Below are positions 9,639 through 17,885 of a stretch of DNA of 54,677 nucleotides, piece by piece (position 1 is the stretch's first letter; every line of letters begins with the position of its first letter). The notes under the pieces were generated by a model that searched no databases, was not told where the DNA came from, and saw nothing but the letters and a program-made list of their open reading frames with translations. Made by a program: the position numbers and the translations under genes. This DNA is from Arachidicoccus rhizosphaerae (GTDB lineage Bacteria; Bacteroidota; Bacteroidia; Chitinophagales; Chitinophagaceae), in the NCBI RefSeq assembly GCF_900107765.1, contig NZ_FNQY01000027.1, positions 1 through 54,677 on the forward strand, given 5' to 3'.

Positions 9639-9909
9639 TTCACCTAAACTTTTCACGTATTCACCGATTTTAAGATGGACCGGCATTAACTATCAGCCCA
9701 TAAAATGGTCTACAGGAGGGAGGCTATTTGTAATTCAATAACAACGTTAATGCATTTTAAATCACAATTTTGCATTATTCCAAATGGCTTATAGATAAAG
9801 TGCAATTTATAATTACATCTTTATTGTTGTGATATCTTCTGAAATAAGACCCTGCAGGGTTTATTTCTATTTTTAAGACGCTGAAAATTCTGATTAGTTT
9901 AACAATTTT

Positions 9910-12537
9910 ATGAAATTTATTACCGCCGCATTATTATTCGCATCCACATTAGCATGTTCATCAGTATTTAGTCAGCAGGCAGCCGCCGGCCCTGAAATTA
10001 TAGTGTCCACGCAAAAAAACGGGACGATTAAAGGTCTGGTGACCGAACAGGAATCCGGAGATCCTATAGCAAGTGCCTCCATTCAGATTTATCAGGATGT
10101 GTTGGATACTACCAGCCATAAGGTGCGACAGCTATTAGTGGGTTCCATGATTTCCAAAACCGACGGAACCTTTGAATTAGCTAATCTTCCAACTCCTTCA
10201 AAATTAAAGTTAGTGGTGGCCGTTGTCGGCCACGAGACCTACCAGAAGGTCTTTAGTCTTACCACAGATGGTTCAGTCCAGGATATGGGTACCCTTAAAC
10301 TGGTCAGCTCAACTTCAAATCTGAAAGACGTGACAGTTAACGCCACTTCCGATCAGTTCTTTAAAATGGGTGTAGACCGGAAAATTTTCAGTGTGGCACA
10401 AAGCCTGGTGAGCACTGGTCAGACAGCTGCTGAAGTTATGGCTCAAATTCCTTCTGTGGACGTTGATATGGATGGGAACGTAAGCCTAAGAGGTGGCTCA
10501 CCGCAGCTGTTTATCGATGGCAAACCAACTACCCTGACCCTGGATCAGATTCCTTCTGATATCATTGATAAGGTGGAGCTGATAACCAACCCGTCTGCCA
10601 AGTTTGACGCTTCCAGCAACGGAGGCAGTATCATTAATATTGTTCTTAAAAAAGACCGTAAAAGCGGTTATAATGGTGGCCTGACTGCAGGTGTTGATAC
10701 CAGAGGTGCGACCAACTTTGGTGGTGATTTTGCCTTCAGACAGGGTAAATTCAATTTCTTTGCCCGTGGCATGCACAGGGGCCGGGATTCGAAATCTGAG
10801 AACTCTACCCGACGTAACTTCTTAAACAATGATACCTCAATTGTTCAGACCGGAACTTCGCATAATACAGGATCCTTTGGATTTTATAATGCGGGTATTG
10901 ACTATCTGATGAATGGCCGTAATACCATTACCCTGGAGGGCCGTTACGTCAGAGGAACCTTTGACCAGGATCAGCCCACCTTTGTTGACTCCCTGGCAGG
11001 AGGTGACGCTTATTCTTATAGCAGACTAGCCTCAAGCTCAGGATTTCATTTTAAAGATTTAAACGGAGAATTATCTTATAAGCATTTGTTTAATGAGGAT
11101 GGGGATCATAATCTGACCTTTGATGCACGTTACAGCAATTCTGATAATGGCAATAATTCCGATTTGAATACGGGTATTTATAACGACCCTCAGTTTACGG
11201 ATCCCAGAATCCCCAATATTTTACGAACCACTTATGGTGATGGTAAACGTAAGCGCTATACCGTTCAGGCGGATTACGTTAATCCCATCAGTGAAGACAA
11301 TAAAATAGAGGCAGGTCTGCGTTTTGACAGTCAGAACAGCGATAATTCCAATTACCAATATGAGGATTCCACCGGTGGATTGGATGGAATGAAACTCAAT
11401 ACCAGGGTATCCAGCCTGTATTCTTATGATGAAAAAACCTATGCGGCCTATGGCATCTGGTCTTCCAGGCTCTCTGAGAAGTTTACCTATCAGCTGGGAC
11501 TAAGAGCAGAGCGTTATGAGTACAGCGGGAAGAATTATTCCATTGATGGTAAAACCTATACTCCGTTCGCCGTGAACTATCCGTTAAATCTTTTTCCCAG
11601 TGCCTTTTTGACTTATACGATAACGGATAAACAGGACCTGCAGGCCAGTTATTCCCGCAAAACCAACCGCCCGAATTTTTGGCAGTTGATACCGGTTTAT
11701 GATTATTCGGATCCTTATAATATCCGGGTAGGTAATTCAAGTCTGAAACCTGAGTTTACCAACTTGTTTGAATTAAACTATAATATCCGCTATGGCGCAA
11801 ATAGTAACTTCCTGGTCTCAGGCTACATGCGCCAGACCATGGATATGATTACAAGATACCAGTATATTGATAGTAAAGTGGATCCTTCCAATGATTCAAC
11901 TATTGTCAACAGCTACATCAATGCCAATACCAGTTATACCTACGGGCTGGAGTTGACGGACAAAATGACCCTACTTAAGATCTGGGATCTGACAGGGAAC
12001 ATAAATATTTTTAATTCAATTATCAATACCAGAGACCTGGATGGTTCCAATATCCGTAACCAGCAGTGGAGCTGGTTTGCCAAACTCAATAACACTTTTA
12101 AACTGCCTAAAGGCTTTTCTTTCCAATGGTCCGGTGACTATCATGCCAAGACGGTGTTACCGAACGGAACAGATAATCGTCGCGGTGGTTTCGGAGGCAG
12201 CAATCTGGGTACAGCTCAGGGTTATATTTCTCCTTATTACGGCTTTGACGCAGCCATTAAAAAAGACTGGAAATGGGGAGAAGGCAACTCTTTGTCATTG
12301 ACCGCTTCCATTAATGATATTTTCGGAACGGAAAAAAGAGATTCTTATTCCAAAACGGCGATCACGGAGGAATATTCCAGCAGATTCCGTACGCCGAGAA
12401 TTGTTCGCTTAACCCTAAGCTGGCGTTTTGGTCAGATCGACAAATCCCTGTTTAAGCGCAAGGCGCAGCCGGATCAGGGCAGCGATAATGGCGGAGGAAA
12501 TATGGGCGGTCAAGGCGGTGACATGGGCGGCATGTAA
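9910..12537 (+). CDS. TonB-dependent outer-membrane receptor with carboxypeptidase-like N-terminal domain
   Basis: An outer-membrane receptor of 875 residues. A signal peptide covers about residues 1-22 (ending SVFSQ). A carboxypeptidase D regulatory-like domain follows at about 36-115 (GTIKGLVTEQESGDPIASA), then a plug at about 125-245 with AAEVMAQIPSVDVDMDGN, LRGGSPQLFIDGKPT and NGGSIINIVLKK, then a beta-barrel of the OMP_b-brl_3 type. It is not a SusC: it lacks the SusC-specific plug motifs and has no SusD partner. The tail is rich in Gly and Met (GGGNMGGQGGDMGGM) and presumably extends past the last strand. Ligands of this group are mostly unknown. It is transcribed alone, with a hairpin about 90 nt after the stop. 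Confidence 0.85.
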   Translation: MKFITAALLFASTLACSSVFSQQAAAGPEIIVSTQKNGTIKGLVTEQESGDPIASASIQIYQDVLDTTSHKVRQLLVGSMISKTDGTFELANLPTPSKLKLVVAVVGHETYQKVFSLTTDGSVQDMGTLKLVSSTSNLKDVTVNATSDQFFKMGVDRKIFSVAQSLVSTGQTAAEVMAQIPSVDVDMDGNVSLRGGSPQLFIDGKPTTLTLDQIPSDIIDKVELITNPSAKFDASSNGGSIINIVLKKDRKSGYNGGLTAGVDTRGATNFGGDFAFRQGKFNFFARGMHRGRDSKSENSTRRNFLNNDTSIVQTGTSHNTGSFGFYNAGIDYLMNGRNTITLEGRYVRGTFDQDQPTFVDSLAGGDAYSYSRLASSSGFHFKDLNGELSYKHLFNEDGDHNLTFDARYSNSDNGNNSDLNTGIYNDPQFTDPRIPNILRTTYGDGKRKRYTVQADYVNPISEDNKIEAGLRFDSQNSDNSNYQYEDSTGGLDGMKLNTRVSSLYSYDEKTYAAYGIWSSRLSEKFTYQLGLRAERYEYSGKNYSIDGKTYTPFAVNYPLNLFPSAFLTYTITDKQDLQASYSRKTNRPNFWQLIPVYDYSDPYNIRVGNSSLKPEFTNLFELNYNIRYGANSNFLVSGYMRQTMDMITRYQYIDSKVDPSNDSTIVNSYINANTSYTYGLELTDKMTLLKIWDLTGNINIFNSIINTRDLDGSNIRNQQWSWFAKLNNTFKLPKGFSFQWSGDYHAKTVLPNGTDNRRGGFGGSNLGTAQGYISPYYGFDAAIKKDWKWGEGNSLSLTASINDIFGTEKRDSYSKTAITEEYSSRFRTPRIVRLTLSWRFGQIDKSLFKRKAQPDQGSDNGGGNMGGQGGDMGGM

Positions 12538-12629
12538 AACCGAGGTTCCGGATATGGAAAGAAGGCCCCGTAGTAACTAGCTGCCAAAAAAGTAACAGAC
12601 GGCTGCTAAATGGTCGTTCAAATATATAA

Positions 12630-12677
12630 AAGGTCTGATAAGCATTTGATTTTTAAATCATTATCTTATCAGGCCTT
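12630..12677 (+). terminator. Long hairpin after the TonB-dependent receptor gene
   Basis: AAGGTCTGATAAG (12630-12642) pairs with CTTATCAGGCCTT (12665-12677) with one G-T wobble, and the loop contains a second nested stem (TGATTT / AAATCA). GCTGTTTT follows, so it probably acts as a terminator although the T run is short. Confidence 0.6.
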
Positions 12678-12768
12678 GCTGTTTTAAATAGCCGGTCCTC
12701 TGCCGGAAGGACACAAGTAATGCCAACAGGAAATAATACAATATGCGGCTAAATTGCCCCCGCGCTCG

Positions 12769-12776
12769 TATATTTG
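12769..12776 (+). promoter_or_regulatory. -7 box directly before the methyltransferase start
   Basis: TATATTTG is a full TAnnTTTG match ending 4 nt before the ATG at 12781. No good -33 TTTG is seen at the usual distance. If used, the mRNA would begin at the start codon. Confidence 0.45.
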
Positions 12777-12780
12777 CGCC

Positions 12781-13590
12781 ATGTTTTCAAAATACGCTTT
12801 AGTTCGTAAATACCTGCAATACAGAAAAATTGCCTTAAATGGTAAGGGACATGGCATTCATTCTCCCTTTGTGTACCGTTTTGTACGGGAGGTGCTGGGA
12901 GATAAACGGTCCTATCCCTGTTACCAGCCGCTGGCTGCTTTAAGAAGGCTTCTGGCAACAGACGAACGTTCCGTAGAAGTCCAGGATTTTGGAGCCGGTT
13001 CCAGGGTAATTGCCAGCAATACCAGGCGTATTGGCGATATTGCAAAATCTTCCCTCAAGCCTAAAAAATACAGCCGGTTACTTTTCAGAATGGTTCAGGA
13101 ATATAAGCCGGCAACCATCCTGGAATTGGGGACCTGTTTTGGTGTGACGACCGCCTATCTGGCTAACGGGAATAAAAATGCCCGCGTTTTTACGATGGAA
13201 GGGGCTCCAGCGATCGCTGAAGTAGCCCGACATAATTTTAGTGAGTTGCAACTCCATAATATCGAACTGATTGAAGGTAATTTTGATGTACGACTCCCTG
13301 AGTTATTACAATCGCTTAGCAAAGAAGGCAAACAGCTGGATTTTGTGTTTATCGACGGGAACCACCGCAAGGAGCCGACTGTACGTTATTTTGAACAGCT
13401 GTTACCCTTGTTACAGGAGGAGTCCGTTTTGGTTTTTGATGATATCCATTGGAGTGAGCAGATGGAGGAGGCTTGGGAGGAGATTAAAAAATCTCCTGCG
13501 GTAACGCTTTCCATCGATTTATTTTTTATTGGTATCGTATATTTTAGAAAGGAAAACAAAGTAAAACAGGATTTTACTATCCGCTTTTAG
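12781..13590 (+). CDS. SAM-dependent methyltransferase, O-methyltransferase-like
   Basis: A cytoplasmic class I methyltransferase of 269 residues. The SAM-binding glycine loop is ILELGTCFGVTTAYLA (about residues 113-128), the acidic end of strand 2 is FTMEG, and FVFIDGNHRKEPT with VFDDIHW gives the metal/substrate region typical of the catechol-O-methyltransferase-like group (Methyltransf_24). The first 90 residues, with GIHSPFVYRFVREVL, are a Bacteroidota-type N-terminal extension. ATG 12781 is chosen because it follows a -7 promoter box; the frame extends nine codons further upstream. The substrate is unknown. The next gene, mutS2-like, starts 56 nt later and may be co-transcribed. Confidence 0.75.
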   Translation: MFSKYALVRKYLQYRKIALNGKGHGIHSPFVYRFVREVLGDKRSYPCYQPLAALRRLLATDERSVEVQDFGAGSRVIASNTRRIGDIAKSSLKPKKYSRLLFRMVQEYKPATILELGTCFGVTTAYLANGNKNARVFTMEGAPAIAEVARHNFSELQLHNIELIEGNFDVRLPELLQSLSKEGKQLDFVFIDGNHRKEPTVRYFEQLLPLLQEESVLVFDDIHWSEQMEEAWEEIKKSPAVTLSIDLFFIGIVYFRKENKVKQDFTIRF

Positions 13591-13646
13591 TATGGATGGC
13601 GATTGGGCCAAGCAATTTTAATCTAGTTCTCTCTTAGATATTTCGC

Positions 13647-15761
13647 ATGAAAGTATATCCAGATAATGCATTTATTCAATTGGAATTCGATAAGGTGAAA
13701 ACCTTATTGGAGGAGCATTGTGTGACCAGTTTTGCTAAAAACAGGGTGGCACATATGCGGCTGCATACCAAATTGGATCATCTCCTGATGGAACTGCGTC
13801 AAGTGCATGAATATAAACTGATAATTGAACAGGCGCTGTATTTTCCCAGTGATCAGGCGGGTGATTTAAAAAAGGAGATCAGGTTACTGGGGATTTCCGG
13901 AAGCATGCTTACAGGGGAACAATGGATACAGGTAAGAAGGCTTTTACTGGCTACGGAGAATATTTTCAGATGGTTAAATAATCAGCGACGGGAAGCCTTT
14001 CCCAACATGACGCTGGTGGTAAAAGATACTTATTATGAAAAGGCAGTAGCTGCCATGATTGATGAAGTCATCGATGAAACCGGACAGGTAAAGGACAGCG
14101 CTTCCGTGGATCTTGCCAGAATCAGACATAGCTTATATAAAAAGCGCCAGGAACTCAGAAGGACGTTTGAAAAGGTGGTGGCCAGACTCAATAAAGCGGG
14201 TTATACAGCTGATATTAGTGAAAGTTTTAGTAATGGCCGGCGTGTCATTGCCATACTCTCAGAATATAAACGGCAGATTAAAGGGGTCTTTCATGGGGAG
14301 AGCGATAGTCGCCGGACGACATTTATGGAGCCCGAAGAGACAACGGAACTGAATAATCAGGTATATGAGCTTGAAAATGAGGAATTAAAAGAAATTCAGA
14401 AAATTCTCAGATCTCTTACGGCCTCCTTATCCGTATATGCTCCCTTGCTGGAGACTTATTACCGCATCATCGGTTTGTATGATTTTATCCGTGCCAAAGC
14501 CCTGCTGGCCATTGATATGCAGGCCAGCCTGCCGGTAGTGACGGATAAGACCCAGATGCGCTTAATTCATGGTTACCATCCATTGTTATTATTATATAAT
14601 AAAAAGAGTCAGAAAAAAACCATTCCTGTAGATCTGACCTTTGATGATAAAAACAGGATTCTGATTATAAGCGGCCCCAACGCCGGCGGGAAAACTGTAA
14701 CGATGAAGACGGTAGGTCTTTTACAAATTATGTTACAGGCAGGTTTATTAGTGCCGGTTCATCCTGATTCTCAGATGGGGATTTTTAAACAGCTTTTTAT
14801 TCATATGGGAGATACCCAATCCATTGAATTTGAGTTAAGCACCTATTCTTCTCATCTGCTCCACATGAAGCATTTTATTGAAAATGCCAACGGAAGGACC
14901 TTGTTTTTTATTGATGAGCTGGGGGGCGGATCAGATCCCAATCTGGGCGGGGCTTTCGCTGAGGTTATTTTGGAACAACTGGCCAAAAAACATGCCATGG
15001 GTATTGTTACCACCCATTATCTGAATCTTAAGGTGATGGCGGGCAAAACCGCCGGGATTTTTAACGGAGCCATGGCCTTTGACGAAAGCAGGTTACAGCC
15101 ACTATATCAGTTACTGGTAGGTAAACCTGGCAGTTCTTATACTTTTTCCATAGCCGAGCGTATCGGTTTACCTCAGGCGCTGATTGCAAGGGCCAGGACC
15201 CTGGTAGATGAAAATCAGTTTAAACTGGATCAGTTATTAAACTCTACCGAGCAGGGACTACAGGAACTGGATAAGGAAAAAAGGAAATTGCATAAACTTA
15301 TCCGGGAAAACGATAAGCTGAAAGCAGAAATGGAGCGGGTCCTTGATAAGGAGACGCACCGTCAACAGGTAGAATTATTGAAGCATCAGAATAAACTCTC
15401 CGAGGAGAAACTGCAGTATTTAAAAGATACGGAACGAAAACTGCGCCAGCTCATGATCAGCTGGCGTAAGGCTGAACAAAAAGATGCAGTTATTAAAGAG
15501 TTTGCGGCCATTTTATTCCCTAAAAACGAAAAAGTAGTGACAGGGAAAATGGCCAGAAAATTAAAATCCACCTATGACGAACTGGATGCGCCCATTGAAG
15601 TGGGCATGCAGGTGAAATCAAAAAGGAATCATCAGGTGGGTGAGGTGATTGAAATCCGGGGGAAAAGAGCGGTGGTGAAAATAGGGGTGCTGCCGATGCA
15701 GGTGGAACTTTCCGATCTGGTGGCTGTAAAGGAAAAACCTAAAGATCCCGGAGAAAAGTAG
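13647..15761 (+). CDS. MutS2-type ATPase without Smr domain
   Basis: A DNA-binding ABC-type ATPase of 704 residues related to MutS2, which acts on branched DNA, and in some bacteria on collided ribosomes, rather than in mismatch repair. The first 320 residues form the helical core/clamp. The ATPase follows: Walker A GPNAGGKTVT at about 343-352, TQSIEFELSTYSSHL, Walker B with FFIDELGGGSDP near 421-431, and a conserved TTHY. A coiled coil (about 520-620) and a short KOW-like beta domain (VKSKRNHQVGEVIEIRG) end the protein. Typical MutS2 is about 780 residues and ends in a Smr endonuclease domain; none is present here and the frame is not broken, so this is a real Smr-less form. Confidence 0.85.
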   Translation: MKVYPDNAFIQLEFDKVKTLLEEHCVTSFAKNRVAHMRLHTKLDHLLMELRQVHEYKLIIEQALYFPSDQAGDLKKEIRLLGISGSMLTGEQWIQVRRLLLATENIFRWLNNQRREAFPNMTLVVKDTYYEKAVAAMIDEVIDETGQVKDSASVDLARIRHSLYKKRQELRRTFEKVVARLNKAGYTADISESFSNGRRVIAILSEYKRQIKGVFHGESDSRRTTFMEPEETTELNNQVYELENEELKEIQKILRSLTASLSVYAPLLETYYRIIGLYDFIRAKALLAIDMQASLPVVTDKTQMRLIHGYHPLLLLYNKKSQKKTIPVDLTFDDKNRILIISGPNAGGKTVTMKTVGLLQIMLQAGLLVPVHPDSQMGIFKQLFIHMGDTQSIEFELSTYSSHLLHMKHFIENANGRTLFFIDELGGGSDPNLGGAFAEVILEQLAKKHAMGIVTTHYLNLKVMAGKTAGIFNGAMAFDESRLQPLYQLLVGKPGSSYTFSIAERIGLPQALIARARTLVDENQFKLDQLLNSTEQGLQELDKEKRKLHKLIRENDKLKAEMERVLDKETHRQQVELLKHQNKLSEEKLQYLKDTERKLRQLMISWRKAEQKDAVIKEFAAILFPKNEKVVTGKMARKLKSTYDELDAPIEVGMQVKSKRNHQVGEVIEIRGKRAVVKIGVLPMQVELSDLVAVKEKPKDPGEK

Positions 15762-15850
15762 TAATAAAGATGAAGACTTTGGTGAGGAATCCCAGGGAGG
15801 TAAAAATTACCTGTTAATAGTTTAATTCCCTGTCTTTATCGATTAAGAAA

Positions 15851-15880
15851 TTGGTAATGTTAAAATTCAGGCTAATTTTA
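15851..15880 (+). promoter_or_regulatory. Probable promoter of the ECF sigma gene
   Basis: TTG (15851-15853), 19 nt, TAATTTTA (15873-15880), a one-mismatch version of TAnnTTTG, ending 7 nt before the ATG at 15888. Confidence 0.4.
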
Positions 15881-15887
15881 GCCGAAC

Positions 15888-16472
15888 ATGGAAAAGAGTA
15901 GGTCAACATATTCTGATATAGAACTCATGCAGCTGCTGAAACAGGATCAGCAGTGGGCTTTTGAATGCATTTATAACGAACATTGGGAGCATCTATATAA
16001 TCATGCCTATAAGCGTATTGGTATACAGTATATTGTAGAAGATGCCCTTCAGAACGTCTTTGGCCGTATCTGGCTGAAACGGGCTTCGTTGGATATTATC
16101 AATTTCAGGGCATATCTGACGACGGCCATGATGCATGAGTGTATACATATTCTGTCTGAGAATAAACAGGTAGATGCGTTTTATGAGAAATTTGAACAAT
16201 TGGAAGAAGTGCTGGGGGATGCGGGCTATGGGCATATTATTCAGAAGGAACTCCTGGAAGTGGCTTATCAATATGCTGATACCCTGCCTGAAAAGAAAAA
16301 GCAGTTATTCCTGCTCCATTTAAAGGGGTATGATACCAAGGAAATTTCTTTGTATCTGAAGCTTTCCAGAAAGACGATTCAAAATCAATTAGGCGTAATT
16401 TTAAAAAACCTCAAAAATAGTGGAGCAATACATCTGATCCTGCTTTTTGAGGCAATTAAAGATATTTTTTAA
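15888..16472 (+). CDS. ECF sigma-70 factor of the SusCD locus
   Basis: An extracytoplasmic-function sigma factor of 194 residues that would direct RNA polymerase to the downstream susCD promoter. Region 2 is at about 22-90 (WAFECIYNEHWEHLYNHAY, then VEDALQNVFGRIWLKR, the -10 recognition helix region) and region 4 at about 125-180 (LPEKKKQLFLLHLKGYDTKE, with LSRKTIQNQLGVILKNL as the helix-turn-helix). The order sigma / FecR / SusC / SusD is the standard Bacteroidota arrangement in which substrate binding to SusC relieves FecR inhibition of this factor. FecR begins 78 nt later. Confidence 0.9.
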   Translation: MEKSRSTYSDIELMQLLKQDQQWAFECIYNEHWEHLYNHAYKRIGIQYIVEDALQNVFGRIWLKRASLDIINFRAYLTTAMMHECIHILSENKQVDAFYEKFEQLEEVLGDAGYGHIIQKELLEVAYQYADTLPEKKKQLFLLHLKGYDTKEISLYLKLSRKTIQNQLGVILKNLKNSGAIHLILLFEAIKDIF

Positions 16473-16550
16473 AAATAAAAGGGAATTTGGAGCATTTTTG
16501 GACTCTTATTTTAAGGAAGGTCATTCGGGCCGTATCCGGCACGTAATTTT

Positions 16551-17699
16551 ATGATGAGAAAATTGGGGAAAAGAAGCCGTTTGCAGCAATTGCTGAAAAA
16601 GTACCGACAGGGGACTGCTACTGAAAAGCAGCAGGACTTTGTTGAATGGTACTATCAGTCATTTGAATCGGATCCCAATTATCTGGGCGGAAAATCCTTT
16701 GAGGAAAAAGAACAGATCCGCATGCGTATGCAACGTCGTATGCACTCGGAATTGAATCTGGAAGGTGCTGAATCCAAGCCTGCACCAAAGCCTGCCATGA
16801 TTAAATTCCTAAAGTGGGCTGCCGCCGCAGCTGCCGTCATTATTATGGCTATAGGAGGGGTATATGTATATAAGGGGCAGAAGGTTGAACAGCCCAGGAC
16901 TGCAAAGACTCATATGCCCGCCATAGAAAAAGCCATATTGACGACTCAGGACGGAACGGTAAGCGCACTTATGGATCCTGAGATCCCGCTACATCATAGA
17001 ATTGAAAAAAATCTTTCCGGTAATACGGCTAAGTATGATTTTATCAGCATAGAAATCCCCAATGGCTGCAAATACCATTTTAATCTGGAAGACGGTACCG
17101 AAGTGTGGTTAAACCCGGGTTCAAAAATGCATATTCCGCTGGACTATGGTAAAACAGACCGGACGGTTTCTTTATGGGGAGAGGGTTATTTTATCGTCCG
17201 GCATATGGATAGTCTTCCTTTTCATGTGCTGACTGAAGGATTGAATATCAGAGATATAGGAACAGAATTTAAGGTAAGAGCCTATCCGGAGCAGAAAACA
17301 ACGGTAACCCTTGCCAAAGGAAGTGTGGTCGTATATGATTCAATAACCCGGCAAAATTTTCCTTTAGATGATATGGGAGAACAGATTCAGGTGGATCCGG
17401 TCAGTAAGAAAACGACGCTTCTGACTGTAGATACCGCTTTTGCGACCTGTATTAAAAATAATCTGTTTTATTTTGATCACGCCAGTATTGATCAGGTTAC
17501 GCAGGAAGTAAGCAAATGGTATAATGTAAGCTTTAAGCTGGAAGGTTATTTCAATGATCTTTCTTTTACCGGTAGCATTCGCAGAGACAGCCAATTGCAG
17601 GACGTCCTTAAGATTCTGGAGTTAAGTAATCTCAATTGTACCATGCAGGGCGACGTTGTCGTTCTCTCTGCGGGTAAATTTGCCAGGTCCTCCCATTAG
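16551..17699 (+). CDS. FecR-family anti-sigma factor
   Basis: An inner-membrane anti-sigma/sigma-regulator of 382 residues. Residues 1-80 are cytoplasmic and bind the sigma factor, one transmembrane helix lies at about 84-106, and the rest is periplasmic: a FecR domain (about 165-275, with EIPNGCKYHFNLEDGTEVWL, GEGYFIV and GTEFKVRAY) and a C-terminal DUF4974 domain (about 308-378, FDHASIDQVTQEVSKWYNV, ending LNCTMQGDVVVL), which resembles the STN domain of the partner SusC. It sits between its sigma factor and the STN-type SusC, as expected for trans-envelope signalling. The frame offers MM at 16551 or ATG 16554. Confidence 0.9.
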   Translation: MMRKLGKRSRLQQLLKKYRQGTATEKQQDFVEWYYQSFESDPNYLGGKSFEEKEQIRMRMQRRMHSELNLEGAESKPAPKPAMIKFLKWAAAAAAVIIMAIGGVYVYKGQKVEQPRTAKTHMPAIEKAILTTQDGTVSALMDPEIPLHHRIEKNLSGNTAKYDFISIEIPNGCKYHFNLEDGTEVWLNPGSKMHIPLDYGKTDRTVSLWGEGYFIVRHMDSLPFHVLTEGLNIRDIGTEFKVRAYPEQKTTVTLAKGSVVVYDSITRQNFPLDDMGEQIQVDPVSKKTTLLTVDTAFATCIKNNLFYFDHASIDQVTQEVSKWYNVSFKLEGYFNDLSFTGSIRRDSQLQDVLKILELSNLNCTMQGDVVVLSAGKFARSSH

Positions 17700-17733
17700 G
17701 TTTTAACAATAACAGATATTACTGTACATTTTC

Positions 17734-17758
17734 TTTAAGCATTTTTTGGCTTTAAAGA
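17734..17758 (+). terminator. Hairpin after fecR (weak)
   Basis: CTTTAAGC and GCTTTAAAG form a stem with one bulged T around a T-rich loop, 35 nt after the fecR stop. It could attenuate read-through into susC; no T run follows, so termination is uncertain. Confidence 0.3.
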
Positions 17759-17885
17759 CAATGTTTTCAATTGTTAACATATTTTAATTTAAAAATTATA
17801 TAATAATTGTCTAAAATGAAGGGAATTTTTTTCCTTCTGCCCCTCTATTATATATATCCAAATTTTTTTAATTAACCCAAAGCGC

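Noticed and set aside
15798-15812. AGGTAA / TTACCT hairpin after the mutS2-like gene
   Set aside because: Six-bp stem, three-nt loop and no T tract; too weak to call a terminator.
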